Source of the DNA: Zoogloea sp. | GTDB lineage: Bacteria > Pseudomonadota > Gammaproteobacteria > Burkholderiales > Rhodocyclaceae | Assembly (NCBI GenBank): GCA_023150095.1 | Contig: JAKLLO010000008.1 | Location: 1-64,000 of the forward strand | Direction: 5' to 3' | DNA: 64,000 nucleotides | Part shown: piece by piece, positions 1-7,791 of the stretch | How positions within the stretch are numbered: the stretch's first letter is position 1 | Layout: the number at the start of each line of letters is the position of its first letter | The notes under the pieces: generated by a model | What the model saw: the letters and a program-made list of their open reading frames with translations, nothing else | The model's database searches: none | Told to the model about the DNA's origin: nothing | Position numbers and translations under genes: made by a program

Positions 1-1038
1 ACCGCCGTCGTAAGCGCCAGTGATCGCCGTGGGGAAGGCTCCCCCGCACCCGCGGGGATAGACCCGGAGCAGCCGCGCGGCATGCTCCCGCATGTCCGGC
101 TCCCCCGCACCCGCGGGGATAGACCCCTACGGCCCTTCTGATTTCCCTCCGCTTGTGGGGCTCCCCCGCACCCGCGGGGATAGACCCACGCCGGCGGGCA
201 TGATCCGGGTGAGCTTGGGCTCCCCCGCACCCGCGGGGATAGACCCTATTTAAAACAAGTAAATCATTGCGTAGATTCGGCTCCCCCGCACCCGCGGGGA
301 TAGACCCGTGTGCTGGAGCGGCGACAACCCGAGCGCTTAGGCTCCCCCGCACCCGCGGGGATAGACCCACACCCAGGGAGACGACCAATGACCCCCGCCA
401 GGCTCCCCCGCACCCGCGGGGATAGACCGCCGAGCCTGGACGCTGCCGAGGCGAACGCCAAGGCTCCCCCGCACCCGCGGGGATAGACCCAGCGCGGTGC
501 GGTATTGCGCCTCGGCCTTGGCGGCTCCCCCGCACCCGCGGGGATAGACCCGCGCACGGCGCCTTGCGGAGCAGCTTTTCCCGGGCTCCCCCGCACCCGC
601 GGGGATAGACCCCCGTACGGCTTCGCGGACCTCTCGATGTGCTTGGCTCCCCCGCACCCGCGGGGATAGACCCCACGTGGCCTTGGCGTCCTTGGGCACT
701 TCGAAGGCTCCCCCGCACCCGCGGGGATAGACCCCCATGCATCGGCGTGGAACGCAATGAAGAGATGGCTCCCCCGCACCCGCGGGGATAGACCCCCGAT
801 GGCAGTCGCAGACCCCGCGATGAGGCCGGCTCCCCCGCACCCGCGGGGATAGACCCCATCACGCCCCCATGGTGTACGTCGTCCCGCCGGCTCCCCCGCA
901 CCCGCGGGGATAGACCCATGTCCTTGAGCTGGCCGCCCTGCTGGAGCAGGGCTCCCCCGCACCCGCGGGGATAGACCCGGCTACCACATCGGGCACGCGC
1001 CCCGGAATTGGTCTCCCCCGCTCCCGCGGGGACAAACA
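1..1038 (+). CRISPR. CRISPR array, type I-E-like repeat, leader-distal end (left end outside the window)
   Basis: Sixteen intact 28-nt repeats start at 37, 98, 159, 218, 279, 340, 401, 462, 523, 584, 645, 706, 767, 828, 889 and 950, and a decayed one starts at 1011. Bases 1-3 (ACC) are the tail of one more repeat. The repeat begins GGCTCCC, has the hairpin core CCCCGCACCCGCGGGG and ends GATAGACC, which is the I-E repeat pattern. The period is 61 bp with 33-nt spacers, except the spacer at 187-217, which is 31 nt. Seventeen spacers are in view. The repeat at 1011 differs from the consensus at about five positions, which marks the leader-distal end, so the leader and any cas genes should lie left of position 1. 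Transcription left to right fits the repeat orientation. No cas gene occurs in this window, so the I-E call rests on repeat sequence and spacing only. Confidence 0.97.
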
Positions 1039-1149
1039 AAACCGCCGAACAACATATCGGCATAACCGATCTTCTAGTATTATCCATTCCGCGTAAGCCG
1101 CGCACTACTGTATTTTCACTCAAACTCAATCCAACTCAGGAGCACCACC

Positions 1150-1614
1150 ATGTCTCAAAACCTCGTCTCCCTCGATCTCACCGACGATCTGCCCAAGTTC
1201 GATGCGGCGCTGGATGCCATTGAGGGCTTGATGGATGTTTTCGTGTCGCTCACGCCGGAGCAGATGCGCAAGCTCACCAAGATCGGGGAGAAGAGCGAGA
1301 CCTTCTGCCGGCAGACGGTGGCGATCCTCGACCAGAACCGTCAGGCGCTGCCGCCGGGTTTCGATCTGGATGAGCTGAAGCGCGACCTCGCCGCCTACGA
1401 TGCACTGCGCCCGCGGCTCAACCGGCTGCAGTCCCTCGTGGCCAAGTGCAGTGACACCCAGGTGGCCCTGGGCAGTGACGTGCTCACTGCCAGCTATGAA
1501 GGCTATGGCCTGCTCAAGCTGTTCGGCAAGGCCGACAACGTGACGCCCCTGGTGGAGAGCATGCGCTCCGGGGTGCGCCGCTCGCCCGCCCCCAAGGCCG
1601 ACGCCGCCGCCTGA
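1150..1614 (+). CDS. Conserved hypothetical protein, 154 aa
   Basis: I do not recognise a named family. The protein is acidic, soluble and mostly helical in appearance. It has no signal peptide or membrane segment. It begins with an Asp/Leu-rich stretch and ends in an Ala/Pro/Lys tail (SPAPKADAAA). The ATG at 1150 is preceded by AGGAG at a good distance. The upstream 110 bases (1040-1149), between the last CRISPR repeat and the start, are clearly more AT-rich than the surroundings and probably contain the promoter. It stands alone: CRISPR array on the left, a 540-bp non-coding repeat tract on the right. The position next to the array does not by itself show a CRISPR role. The coding frame is well supported by start, codon use and RBS; function is unknown. 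Confidence 0.8.
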   Translation: MSQNLVSLDLTDDLPKFDAALDAIEGLMDVFVSLTPEQMRKLTKIGEKSETFCRQTVAILDQNRQALPPGFDLDELKRDLAAYDALRPRLNRLQSLVAKCSDTQVALGSDVLTASYEGYGLLKLFGKADNVTPLVESMRSGVRRSPAPKADAAA

Positions 1615-1650
1615 GACAAGCCCTTCGCAACACCCGACGCCGGGTGATCG

Positions 1651-1906
1651 TTCATCGACGTCGGCTTCCGCTGACCCCCATCGACCCTCACTGCCACCCC
1701 TTGCGGGGGTCCGCGTCACCCTCCTCCGCCTCATTTTGAGGCGACGCCGGCTGGCGGCGAGGCGAAGTCGGCTTGGCGAGCATCAAAGTCGATGAGCGTT
1801 TCTCCCCTCCGGGGGTCGGCGGCACCCCCTCAGGGGGTCTGATTTCATCGAGATCGGCTCGGGTTTCATCAAACTTGGGTGAAACTTCATCGAAGTCGGC
1901 TGCCCG
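1651..1906. repeat. Degenerate 21-bp repeat tract in a 542-bp non-coding region
   Basis: No convincing gene lies between 1615 and 2156. Three tandem 21-bp units begin at 1844, 1865 and 1886, each opening TTCATC and continuing like GAAGTCGGCT. Weaker units with the same AAGTCG or ACGCCG core lie at 1744, 1765 and 1786, again 21 bp apart, and a single unit TTCATCGACGTCGGC lies at 1651. A period of 21 bp is two DNA helical turns and also seven codons, so short ORFs across it read as seven-residue repeats (DFDEV, KFDET, DLDEI on the minus strand). I treat those ORFs as by-products. One inverted copy of the core (ACTTCGATGAAAC) occurs near 5427, so this may be a dispersed intergenic element. Confidence 0.55.
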
Positions 1907-2156
1907 CCACCCGACCTCGGCTTGCGGCAAGCCCCGCTTGCCGGCGCGCTACCCTCGGGGGCTGTTCCCTCACCCAAAACCGCCACCGGCCTCATCGATG
2001 GCGACACGCTGCGTACTGCCAACGTCGTCGGCCAGGGCCTAGGGGCTTCGGCGCCCGGCACCAGGGGCTTGTCCAGCCACTGCGCCGTGTGTCTGGACCC
2101 CGCCCATGCCCGGAAGCTATCCTTGGCGCCCGTCGCGCACGAATCGAAAGCCCGCC

Positions 2157-3341
2157 ATGCAGATCGAGTCCATCGAGATCAAGAACTACCGCCTCTTCCG
2201 GGATGCGAAGCTGCGCGACATTCCGCGTCTGTGCGTGCTGGTGGGAGCCAACGGAACGGGAAAATCCACGCTGTTCGACGTGTTCTCCTTCCTGAAGGAC
2301 GCGCTCAGCATGAACGTGGGCAAGGCCGTCTCCAAGCGGGGAGGCTACAAGGAGCTGGCCAGCCGGGGCTTTGCCCAGGAGCCCATCGAGCTGACCCTGC
2401 AGTTCCGGCTGGAGATCACCGGCTACGAGCGCCTCGTCACCTACATCCTGCGGATCGAGCCGGACAAGGCGGGGCGTGCCGTGGTGGCGCGGGAGATCCT
2501 GCGTTACAAGCGCGGCGCCAACGGCAAGCCCTTCCACTTTCTCGACTTTGCCTACGGCAATGGCTACGCCATCGCCAACGAGGAGGATTTCTCCAAGGTG
2601 GACGAGGAGCTGCGGCGCGAGGACGAGGAACTGGATGCACCAGACATCCTGGCCATCAAGGGACTGGGGCAATTTGAGCGTTTCAAGGCCGCCAGCGCGT
2701 TTCGGCTGATGATCGAGAACTGGCACGTTTCGGATTTCCATGTCTCCGAGGCCCGCCCGAGCCAGGAGGACGGCTTTGCCGAGCACCTGTCCAGCCGGGG
2801 CGACAACCTTCCCCTGGTGGCGAACTTCCTTTTTGAAAACCATCCGGACCGCTTCAAGCGGGTGCTGGCGTCGATGCAACGGCGGGTGCCGGGGGTCAGC
2901 CTGGTGGAGCCGCGGCAGACCGAAGACGGGCGGCTGGTGCTGCGCTTTCAGGACGGCAGCTTCAAGGACCCGTTCATCGCCCGACACGTATCGGACGGCA
3001 CCATCAAGATGTTTGCCTATCTGGTGCTCCTGAACGATCCCAAGCCCTATCCGCTGCTCGCCGTCGAAGAACCGGAGAATCAGCTCTACCCCGAGCTGCT
3101 GCCCGAGCTGGCCGAAGAGTTTCGGGACTACGCCCGGCGCGGCGGCCAGGTGTTCATCTCGTCCCATTCGCCGGACTTCCTCAACGCGCTGTCGCTGGAT
3201 GAGATTTATTGTCTGCGCAAGGTGGATGGCTTCACGACGATCACGCGGGCCTGTGATTCGGAGAATCTGCGGTCCTTGTACGAGGCCGGCGACCTGCCCG
3301 GCTACCTGTGGAAGCAAGGTCTCTTCGAGGGCCTCAACTGA
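2157..3341 (+). CDS. AAA/OLD-like ATPase of a two-gene candidate defence module
   Basis: Predicted SMC/OLD-type ATPase of 394 aa (AAA_21-like). Walker A is GANGTGKST at residues 30-38. A long, charged insertion follows. SDGTIKMFAYL resembles the ABC signature region, and a Walker B with two acidic residues (LLAVEEPENQLYPELL) and the switch histidine FISSHSPDFLNAL lie near the C-terminus. The frame is open from 2106, but the internal ATG at 2157 matches the normal family N-terminus (MQIESIEIKNYRLF), so I use it. The stop codon overlaps the next start by one base (TGATG), so the two proteins are probably made in fixed ratio. ATPases of this kind paired with TOPRIM-fold proteins occur in anti-phage systems such as OLD/Gabija and PARIS. 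The neighbouring CRISPR array fits a defence region. That role is inferred. Confidence 0.88.
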   Translation: MQIESIEIKNYRLFRDAKLRDIPRLCVLVGANGTGKSTLFDVFSFLKDALSMNVGKAVSKRGGYKELASRGFAQEPIELTLQFRLEITGYERLVTYILRIEPDKAGRAVVAREILRYKRGANGKPFHFLDFAYGNGYAIANEEDFSKVDEELRREDEELDAPDILAIKGLGQFERFKAASAFRLMIENWHVSDFHVSEARPSQEDGFAEHLSSRGDNLPLVANFLFENHPDRFKRVLASMQRRVPGVSLVEPRQTEDGRLVLRFQDGSFKDPFIARHVSDGTIKMFAYLVLLNDPKPYPLLAVEEPENQLYPELLPELAEEFRDYARRGGQVFISSHSPDFLNALSLDEIYCLRKVDGFTTITRACDSENLRSLYEAGDLPGYLWKQGLFEGLN

Positions 3342-3925
3342 TGGCAGGGCGCCTCATCTTTCTGCTCGAAGAGCCCTCGATGAAGGCACTGCTCGACGGC
3401 TTGCTGCCGCGGCTCTTCCCGGGCTGGGAGCCCGAGACGCATTTCAAGTGCGTGCCCCACCAGGGCAAGAGCGATCTGGATGCCAGCGTGCCCAGAAAGC
3501 TCAATGCATGGCGAATCCCGGGGGATCGTTTCGTGATCGTCCGGGACAACGACAACGCCCAGTGCACCGACATCAAGCAGCGCTATCTGGCGATCTGCCA
3601 TGCGGCCGGGCGCCCCGACACCCTTGTCCGACTCGTCTGTCAGGAGCTGGAGAGCTGGTACATCGGTGATCTGCAGGCCCTGGCCGAGGCTTTCGACAAT
3701 CCCAAGCTCGACACCCCGGCCCTGCGCAAGCGGTTTGCCCATCCGGACGAATGGGCGAAACCCTCTGCCGAGGTAGCGCGACTGGTGCCGGGTTTCCAGA
3801 AAATCGGCGGCGCCCGGTCGATGGCCCAATGCCTTCAGGTTGAAGGCAACCGCTCACGGAGCTTTCAGGTTTTTGTGGATGGCGTCCATCGGGTCGCGCA
3901 GGAGATGGGCACGGTCGGTCCTTGA
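3341..3925 (+). CDS. DUF4276 family protein, TOPRIM-like, partner of the upstream ATPase
   Basis: 194 aa. The sequence follows the DUF4276 pattern closely: LLEEPSMKALL near the N-terminus, the HQGKSDL motif, FVIVRDNDN (acidic D69-x-D71), CQELESWYIGDL, then KIGGARSMAQ and NRSRSFQVFVDG near the C-terminus. The N-terminal Glu followed by a DxD strand is the arrangement of TOPRIM nucleases, so a metal-dependent nuclease or nucleic-acid-binding activity is plausible, but no activity is proven by the sequence. The start ATG overlaps the ATPase stop. An upstream in-frame ATG at 3308 is less likely because it would run 33 bases into the ATPase gene. DUF4276 genes commonly follow AAA ATPase genes in other genomes (recalled family knowledge). 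The remaining 130 bases to the next gene hold nothing recognisable. Confidence 0.88.
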   Translation: MAGRLIFLLEEPSMKALLDGLLPRLFPGWEPETHFKCVPHQGKSDLDASVPRKLNAWRIPGDRFVIVRDNDNAQCTDIKQRYLAICHAAGRPDTLVRLVCQELESWYIGDLQALAEAFDNPKLDTPALRKRFAHPDEWAKPSAEVARLVPGFQKIGGARSMAQCLQVEGNRSRSFQVFVDGVHRVAQEMGTVGP

Positions 3926-4054
3926 CGGACGACGACCAGAAGCGATCACGCTTCAACCGTATCGCAATGGCCGCCAGCGCGCCGTTCAACATCTCGATTA
4001 TCTAAAAACGCAGGCGCGCCGACCCGACGCGTCGACGTATCCAGCGCCGCGCCC

Positions 4055-5359
4055 TCACCCCTCTCCGATCTGCGCGCGCAGCTTCTCCAGCACATCCGCC
4101 TCGGTGCGCACGTGAAAGAACGCGCCGGCTTCGTCGGCGCGTTCTTCAAGCACCTGGCAGTGGGCAAACACGGCCTGGCGCAGTTGCTGGGCGGACCACG
4201 GCAGGAAGAGCTCGCCTTCAACCAGATCGCGCTGGAAGAAGGTGACGATGGTGCCGTGCAGGCGCATCACGTCGTCGGGGCGGCGGGCGCTCATCACGAT
4301 GCAGCCGGGGTAGCGGGCCTCCAGCGCGGCGGCGTGTTCGGCCTGGGCTTCGGCGTCGCCCACGTGGTCGATCTTGTTGAAGACGCGCAGGCGGGGCACT
4401 TCGTCGGCGCCGATCTCGGCGAGCACGGTGTCGGTGACTTCCAGCTGGCGCTCGAAGCCGGGGTCGCTGGCGTCGATCACGTGGAGCAGCAGCTCGGCCT
4501 CAAGCGCTTCGTCCAGGGTGGATTTGAAGGACGCGACGAGGCCGTGGGGCAGGTTCTTGATGAAGCCGACGGTGTCGCTCACCAGCACGCGGGGCACGCT
4601 CTCGGGGTAGAGGACGCGGACGGTGGTGTCGAGGGTCGCGAAGAGCTTGTTGGCCACCAGCACCTCGCTGCCGGTGAGGGCGCGCATCAGGGTGGATTTG
4701 CCGGCGTTGGTGTAGCCCACCAGCGCCACGCTGGCGAGGCCGCGGCTGCCCTGGCGGCGGGCGCGCTGGGTCTTGCGCTCGGCGTCCATGGCGATGATCT
4801 CCTGCTGGAGCTCGGCGATGCGGTCGCGGATCTTGCGGCGGTCGAGCTCGGTGAGGGATTCGCCCGCCCCGCGGCCACCGCCACCGCCCCGCTGGCGCCC
4901 CTGGGAGCCGGCCAGCTTGGCCATCTCGCGCAGGCGCGGCGCCATGTAGCCGAGGCGGGCGATCTCCACCTGGGCCTTGGCGGCGCGGGAGCGGGCGTTG
5001 CGGTGGAAGATCTCGAGGATGACCATGGTGCGGTCCATCACCTCGCAGCCCACCTCCACCTCGAGGTTGCGCGCCTGGGAAGGCGACAGCTCGTGATCCA
5101 CCAGCACGAACTCGATCTCGCGGCCGTCGTCGCCGGCCACGTAGTCGCGGACTTCCTGCCGCTTGCCGGCCCCCAGGTAGGCCGCCGTGTCGAAGGTGGT
5201 GCGCTTCTGGACGAAGCTGTGGACGACCTGCAGGCCCAGGGTCTTGGCGAGCTCGCGCAGCTCGGTGAGCGAGGCCTCGAACTCGAAGTCGGGCACGGTG
5301 GGCAGCTGGACTGCGGCGATCACGGCGTAGATGGGGGTGTCTCGGGCTTCTGTTTGCAT
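4055..5359 (-). CDS. hflX: HflX-family ribosome-associated GTPase
   Basis: 435 aa with the HflX order: N-terminal domain (GAGKRQEVRDYV, DHELSPSQARNLE, VMDRTMVILEIFHRNARS), a linker with a Gly-rich run GGGGGRGAGE, a coiled region, then a G domain with G1 GYTNAGKST, G3 DTVGF and G4 NKID. HflX binds the 50S subunit and splits stalled or heat-damaged 70S ribosomes at the cost of GTP (family knowledge). The frame is open to 5521, but the ATG at 5359 gives the usual start (MQTEARDTPIYAV). In most proteobacteria hflX sits directly after hfq and before hflKC; here it stands alone between a defence-like pair and a LysR gene. It could therefore be a second copy or a relocated gene. Confidence 0.92.
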   Translation of the reverse strand: MQTEARDTPIYAVIAAVQLPTVPDFEFEASLTELRELAKTLGLQVVHSFVQKRTTFDTAAYLGAGKRQEVRDYVAGDDGREIEFVLVDHELSPSQARNLEVEVGCEVMDRTMVILEIFHRNARSRAAKAQVEIARLGYMAPRLREMAKLAGSQGRQRGGGGGRGAGESLTELDRRKIRDRIAELQQEIIAMDAERKTQRARRQGSRGLASVALVGYTNAGKSTLMRALTGSEVLVANKLFATLDTTVRVLYPESVPRVLVSDTVGFIKNLPHGLVASFKSTLDEALEAELLLHVIDASDPGFERQLEVTDTVLAEIGADEVPRLRVFNKIDHVGDAEAQAEHAAALEARYPGCIVMSARRPDDVMRLHGTIVTFFQRDLVEGELFLPWSAQQLRQAVFAHCQVLEERADEAGAFFHVRTEADVLEKLRAQIGEG

Positions 5360-5495
5360 GCGGCGCGGGGCGTCTCTCGAATGGTCAAAAGTGGAGTGTA
5401 CCCGCCATGGGGCCGACAGCCGCGAACTTCGATGAAACGCCCGCTGCCCGGACACCAGCCCGGCGACCGGAGGTGGCGCACTGGCGTGCAATCCC

Positions 5496-6404
5496 TCAGG
5501 CCGCCATGCCCGCCCGGGCAAACCAGTCGGCCAGAAACTCGACGCAGGCCTTCACCTTGGCCGACGCCGACAGGCGCGACGGATACACCGCCCACACGTC
5601 GGCCGGCTGGTAATACGCGGGCAGCACCGGCACCAGCAGGCCAGCGGCGATCTCGCGCTCCACGTCCCAGCCCGAGCGCAGGATGATGCCGTGGCCGTCG
5701 ATGGCCCACTGGCGGACGATCTCGCCGTTGTTGGCCGACAGCGGCCCGCTCACCTTGACCGAGGCGAGGCCATCCGGCCCGGTGAGATCCCAGCGCCCGA
5801 AATCCTGGTCGCGCTCGCGGATCGCGATGCAGCGGTGGCGCTTGAGGTCGTCGAGGACGAGCGGCGTGCCCGCCTCGGCCAGATAGGCCGGCGCCGCGCA
5901 CATCACCCGGCGATTCTTCGCAATGCGGCGCTTGATGACCGTGCCTTCATGCACGTGGCCGACGCGGATGTCGAGCTGGAAGCCTTCCTCGAGCAGATCC
6001 ACCGCCCGGTCGAGCAGCTCCACCTGGATCTCGAGCTGCGGGTGGCGCCGGGCGAACTCGGACAGCGCCGGCGCCAGCCGGTTGCGCCCGAAGCCGGTGC
6101 TGCTGCAGATACGCAGCAGGCCACCGGGCGTGGCCTTCTCGTGGGACAGCGCCTCACCCATCAGGTCCACGTCTTCGAGGATGCGCTGGGCCCAGCTGTG
6201 GACGATCTCGCCCTGGGGCGTGAGGGACAGGCTGCGGGTCGTGCGGTGGAGCAGCTTGTCCTGCAGCGCGGCCTCCAGCAGCGCGATGCGCTTGCTCACC
6301 GCCGCCTTCGAGAGCCCCAGCTCCCGCGCGGTGGCGGCAAAGCTGCGGTTGCGCACCACCACGCAAAAGACGCGCAGGTCTTCGAGCTGGGGCTTGATGT
6401 TCAC
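5496..6404 (-). CDS. dmlR: LysR-type regulator, probable regulator of the divergent D-malate/tartrate dehydrogenase
   Basis: 302 aa. N-terminal winged helix (LEDLRVFCVVVRNRSFAATARELGLSKAAVSKRIALLE), then a two-lobed LysR co-inducer domain from about residue 90. It resembles the DmlR/CrgA-type group. It is divergent from the dehydrogenase gene at 6507 with 102 bases between starts, the standard arrangement for a LysR regulator and its target. E. coli DmlR controls dmlA in the same layout (established knowledge). The shared intergenic region 6405-6506 should carry the T-N11-A operator, which I could not fix. The stretch 5360-5495 upstream of hflX holds one inverted copy of the core found in the 1651-1906 repeat tract and nothing else recognisable. 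The symbol is assigned by context and moderate resemblance. Confidence 0.85.
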   Translation of the reverse strand: MNIKPQLEDLRVFCVVVRNRSFAATARELGLSKAAVSKRIALLEAALQDKLLHRTTRSLSLTPQGEIVHSWAQRILEDVDLMGEALSHEKATPGGLLRICSSTGFGRNRLAPALSEFARRHPQLEIQVELLDRAVDLLEEGFQLDIRVGHVHEGTVIKRRIAKNRRVMCAAPAYLAEAGTPLVLDDLKRHRCIAIRERDQDFGRWDLTGPDGLASVKVSGPLSANNGEIVRQWAIDGHGIILRSGWDVEREIAAGLLVPVLPAYYQPADVWAVYPSRLSASAKVKACVEFLADWFARAGMAA

Positions 6405-6506
6405 GAATCGTGGTCTCTGGATTCACAGTGGCGGCGATTGTAAATAGAGCGTCGCCCATTAAGCTAGGCAGCCTCAGTCATCCATCACGCCCCGAAAGGA
6501 CAACCC

Positions 6507-7592
6507 ATGAAGCACCGGATCGCGGTGATCGCCGGCGACGGCATCGGCAACGAAGTCATGCCCGAGGGCCTGCGCGTCCTCGAGGCGGCGATGGGCAAGT
6601 TCGGCCTGGCGCTCGAATTCACCACCTTCGAGTGGGCCAACTGCGACTACTACCTGCAGCACGGCAAGATGATGCCCGACGACTGGTTCGACCAGCTCAA
6701 GGGCTTCGACGCGATCTACTTCGGCGCGGTGGGCTGGCCCGCCACGGTGCCGGACCACGTCTCGCTGTGGGGTTCGCTGATCAAGTTCCGCCGCGATTTC
6801 GACCAGTACGCCAACGTGCGCCCGGTGCGCCTGATGCCGGGCATCCCCTGCCCGCTCGCCAACAAGAAGGTGGGCGACATCGACTTCTTCGTGATCCGCG
6901 AGAACACCGAGGGCGAGTATTCGTCCATCGGCGGGCGCATCTTCGAGGGCACCGAGCGCGAGACGGTGATCCAGGAATCCATCTTCACCCGCAAGGGCAC
7001 CGACCGCATCCTGAAGTTCGCCTTCGACCTGGCCCAGTCGCGCCCCAGGAAGCACCTCACCTCGGCCACCAAATCCAACGGCATCGCCATCAGCATGCCC
7101 TACTGGGACGAGCGCCTGGAGGCGATGGCCGGCCACTACCCGGACGTGCGCTGGGACAAATACCACGTGGACATCCTCACCGCGCGCTTCGTGCTGAGCC
7201 CCGAGCGCTTCGACGTGGTGGTGGCGTCCAACCTGTTCGGCGACATCCTGTCGGACCTCGGCCCGGCGTGCACCGGCACCATCGGCATCGCCCCGTCGGC
7301 CAACCTCAACCCGGAGCGCAGCTTCCCGTCGCTGTTCGAGCCGGTGCATGGCTCGGCGCCGGACATCGCTGGCCAGGGCATCGCCAACCCCATCGCGATG
7401 ATCTGGTCCGGCGCGATGATGCTGGACTTCCTCGGCAACGGCGACGCCCACTACACCGCCGCCCACGACGGAATCATGCAGGCCATCGAGCACGTGCTCA
7501 CGTCCGGCCCGCGCACGCCGGACATGGGCGGCACCGCCACCACCGCCGAGCTCGGCAAGGCCATCGCAGCGGCGCTCGAACAGGCGTCCTGA
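6507..7592 (+). CDS. dmlA: D-malate / tartrate dehydrogenase (decarboxylating)
   Basis: 361 aa, typical length for the tartrate dehydrogenase / D-malate dehydrogenase branch of the isocitrate/isopropylmalate dehydrogenase superfamily. Visible features are the N-terminal GDGIGNEV nucleotide loop, FFVIRENTEGEYSSIGG, the substrate-binding arginines in YANVRPVRL, the metal-binding aspartates in ASNLFGDILSDLG, and EPVHGSAPDIAGQGIANP near the cofactor site. The enzyme converts D-malate to pyruvate and CO2 with NAD+; relatives also act on tartrate or isopropylmalate. An AAAGGA ribosome-binding site precedes the ATG. Regulation by the divergent LysR gene is likely. TtuC is an equally fair name; the sequence does not decide substrate preference. 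Confidence 0.92.
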   Translation: MKHRIAVIAGDGIGNEVMPEGLRVLEAAMGKFGLALEFTTFEWANCDYYLQHGKMMPDDWFDQLKGFDAIYFGAVGWPATVPDHVSLWGSLIKFRRDFDQYANVRPVRLMPGIPCPLANKKVGDIDFFVIRENTEGEYSSIGGRIFEGTERETVIQESIFTRKGTDRILKFAFDLAQSRPRKHLTSATKSNGIAISMPYWDERLEAMAGHYPDVRWDKYHVDILTARFVLSPERFDVVVASNLFGDILSDLGPACTGTIGIAPSANLNPERSFPSLFEPVHGSAPDIAGQGIANPIAMIWSGAMMLDFLGNGDAHYTAAHDGIMQAIEHVLTSGPRTPDMGGTATTAELGKAIAAALEQAS

Positions 7593-7665
7593 GGCAGCCG
7601 TCGGGTGCCGCGCCGCAGCGCCCCGAAACGGGCGCCATTCCCCCGAAACGGGCCCGCCATAAAGC

Positions 7666-7692
7666 TCAAGCCACCCCGGCGGGTGCCGATAA
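7666..7692 (+). promoter_or_regulatory. Sigma-28 (FliA)-type promoter for the response regulator
   Basis: TCAAG at 7666-7670, then 14 bases, then GCCGATAA at 7685-7692. This matches the flagellar sigma-28 consensus (TAAAG or TCAAG, N14, GCCGATAA) with correct spacing. The expected transcription start is about 7699, leaving roughly 90 bases of leader before the ATG at 7792. Two identical 13-bp copies of CCCCGAAACGGGC at 7621 and 7641, 20 bp apart, lie just upstream. Confidence 0.75.
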
Positions 7693-7791
7693 GTCTCCAT
7701 CGCAGGCAAACCGCCGCAAGGCCAGGCGGGCCGCATGTCCGGCCCAGCATCCGCACGCCTGAAACCGCCTGCAGGCAAGGATCAACACCCC

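Noticed and set aside
264-962. Long minus-strand ORFs (264-962 and 337-840) encoding GSIPAGAGEP/VYPRGCGGA repeats
   Set aside because: They are CRISPR repeats read as protein; the repeated peptides follow the 61-bp repeat period.
1040-1149. AT-rich stretch right of the array as CRISPR leader
   Set aside because: The adjacent repeat is the decayed one, which marks the distal end, and repeat orientation fits transcription from the left. The stretch is better seen as the promoter of the gene at 1150.
1992-3317. 441-aa minus-strand ORF opposite the AAA ATPase
   Set aside because: High-GC antisense shadow; the plus strand has clear ATPase motifs and a coupled partner.
2157-3925. Naming the ATPase-DUF4276 pair as PARIS or Gabija
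   Set aside because: PARIS has DUF4435 and Gabija has a GajA fusion with a UvrD-like helicase; neither is present.
4112-5686. 524-aa plus-strand ORF opposite hflX
   Set aside because: Antisense shadow rich in His/Gly/Ala; the minus strand has HflX motifs.
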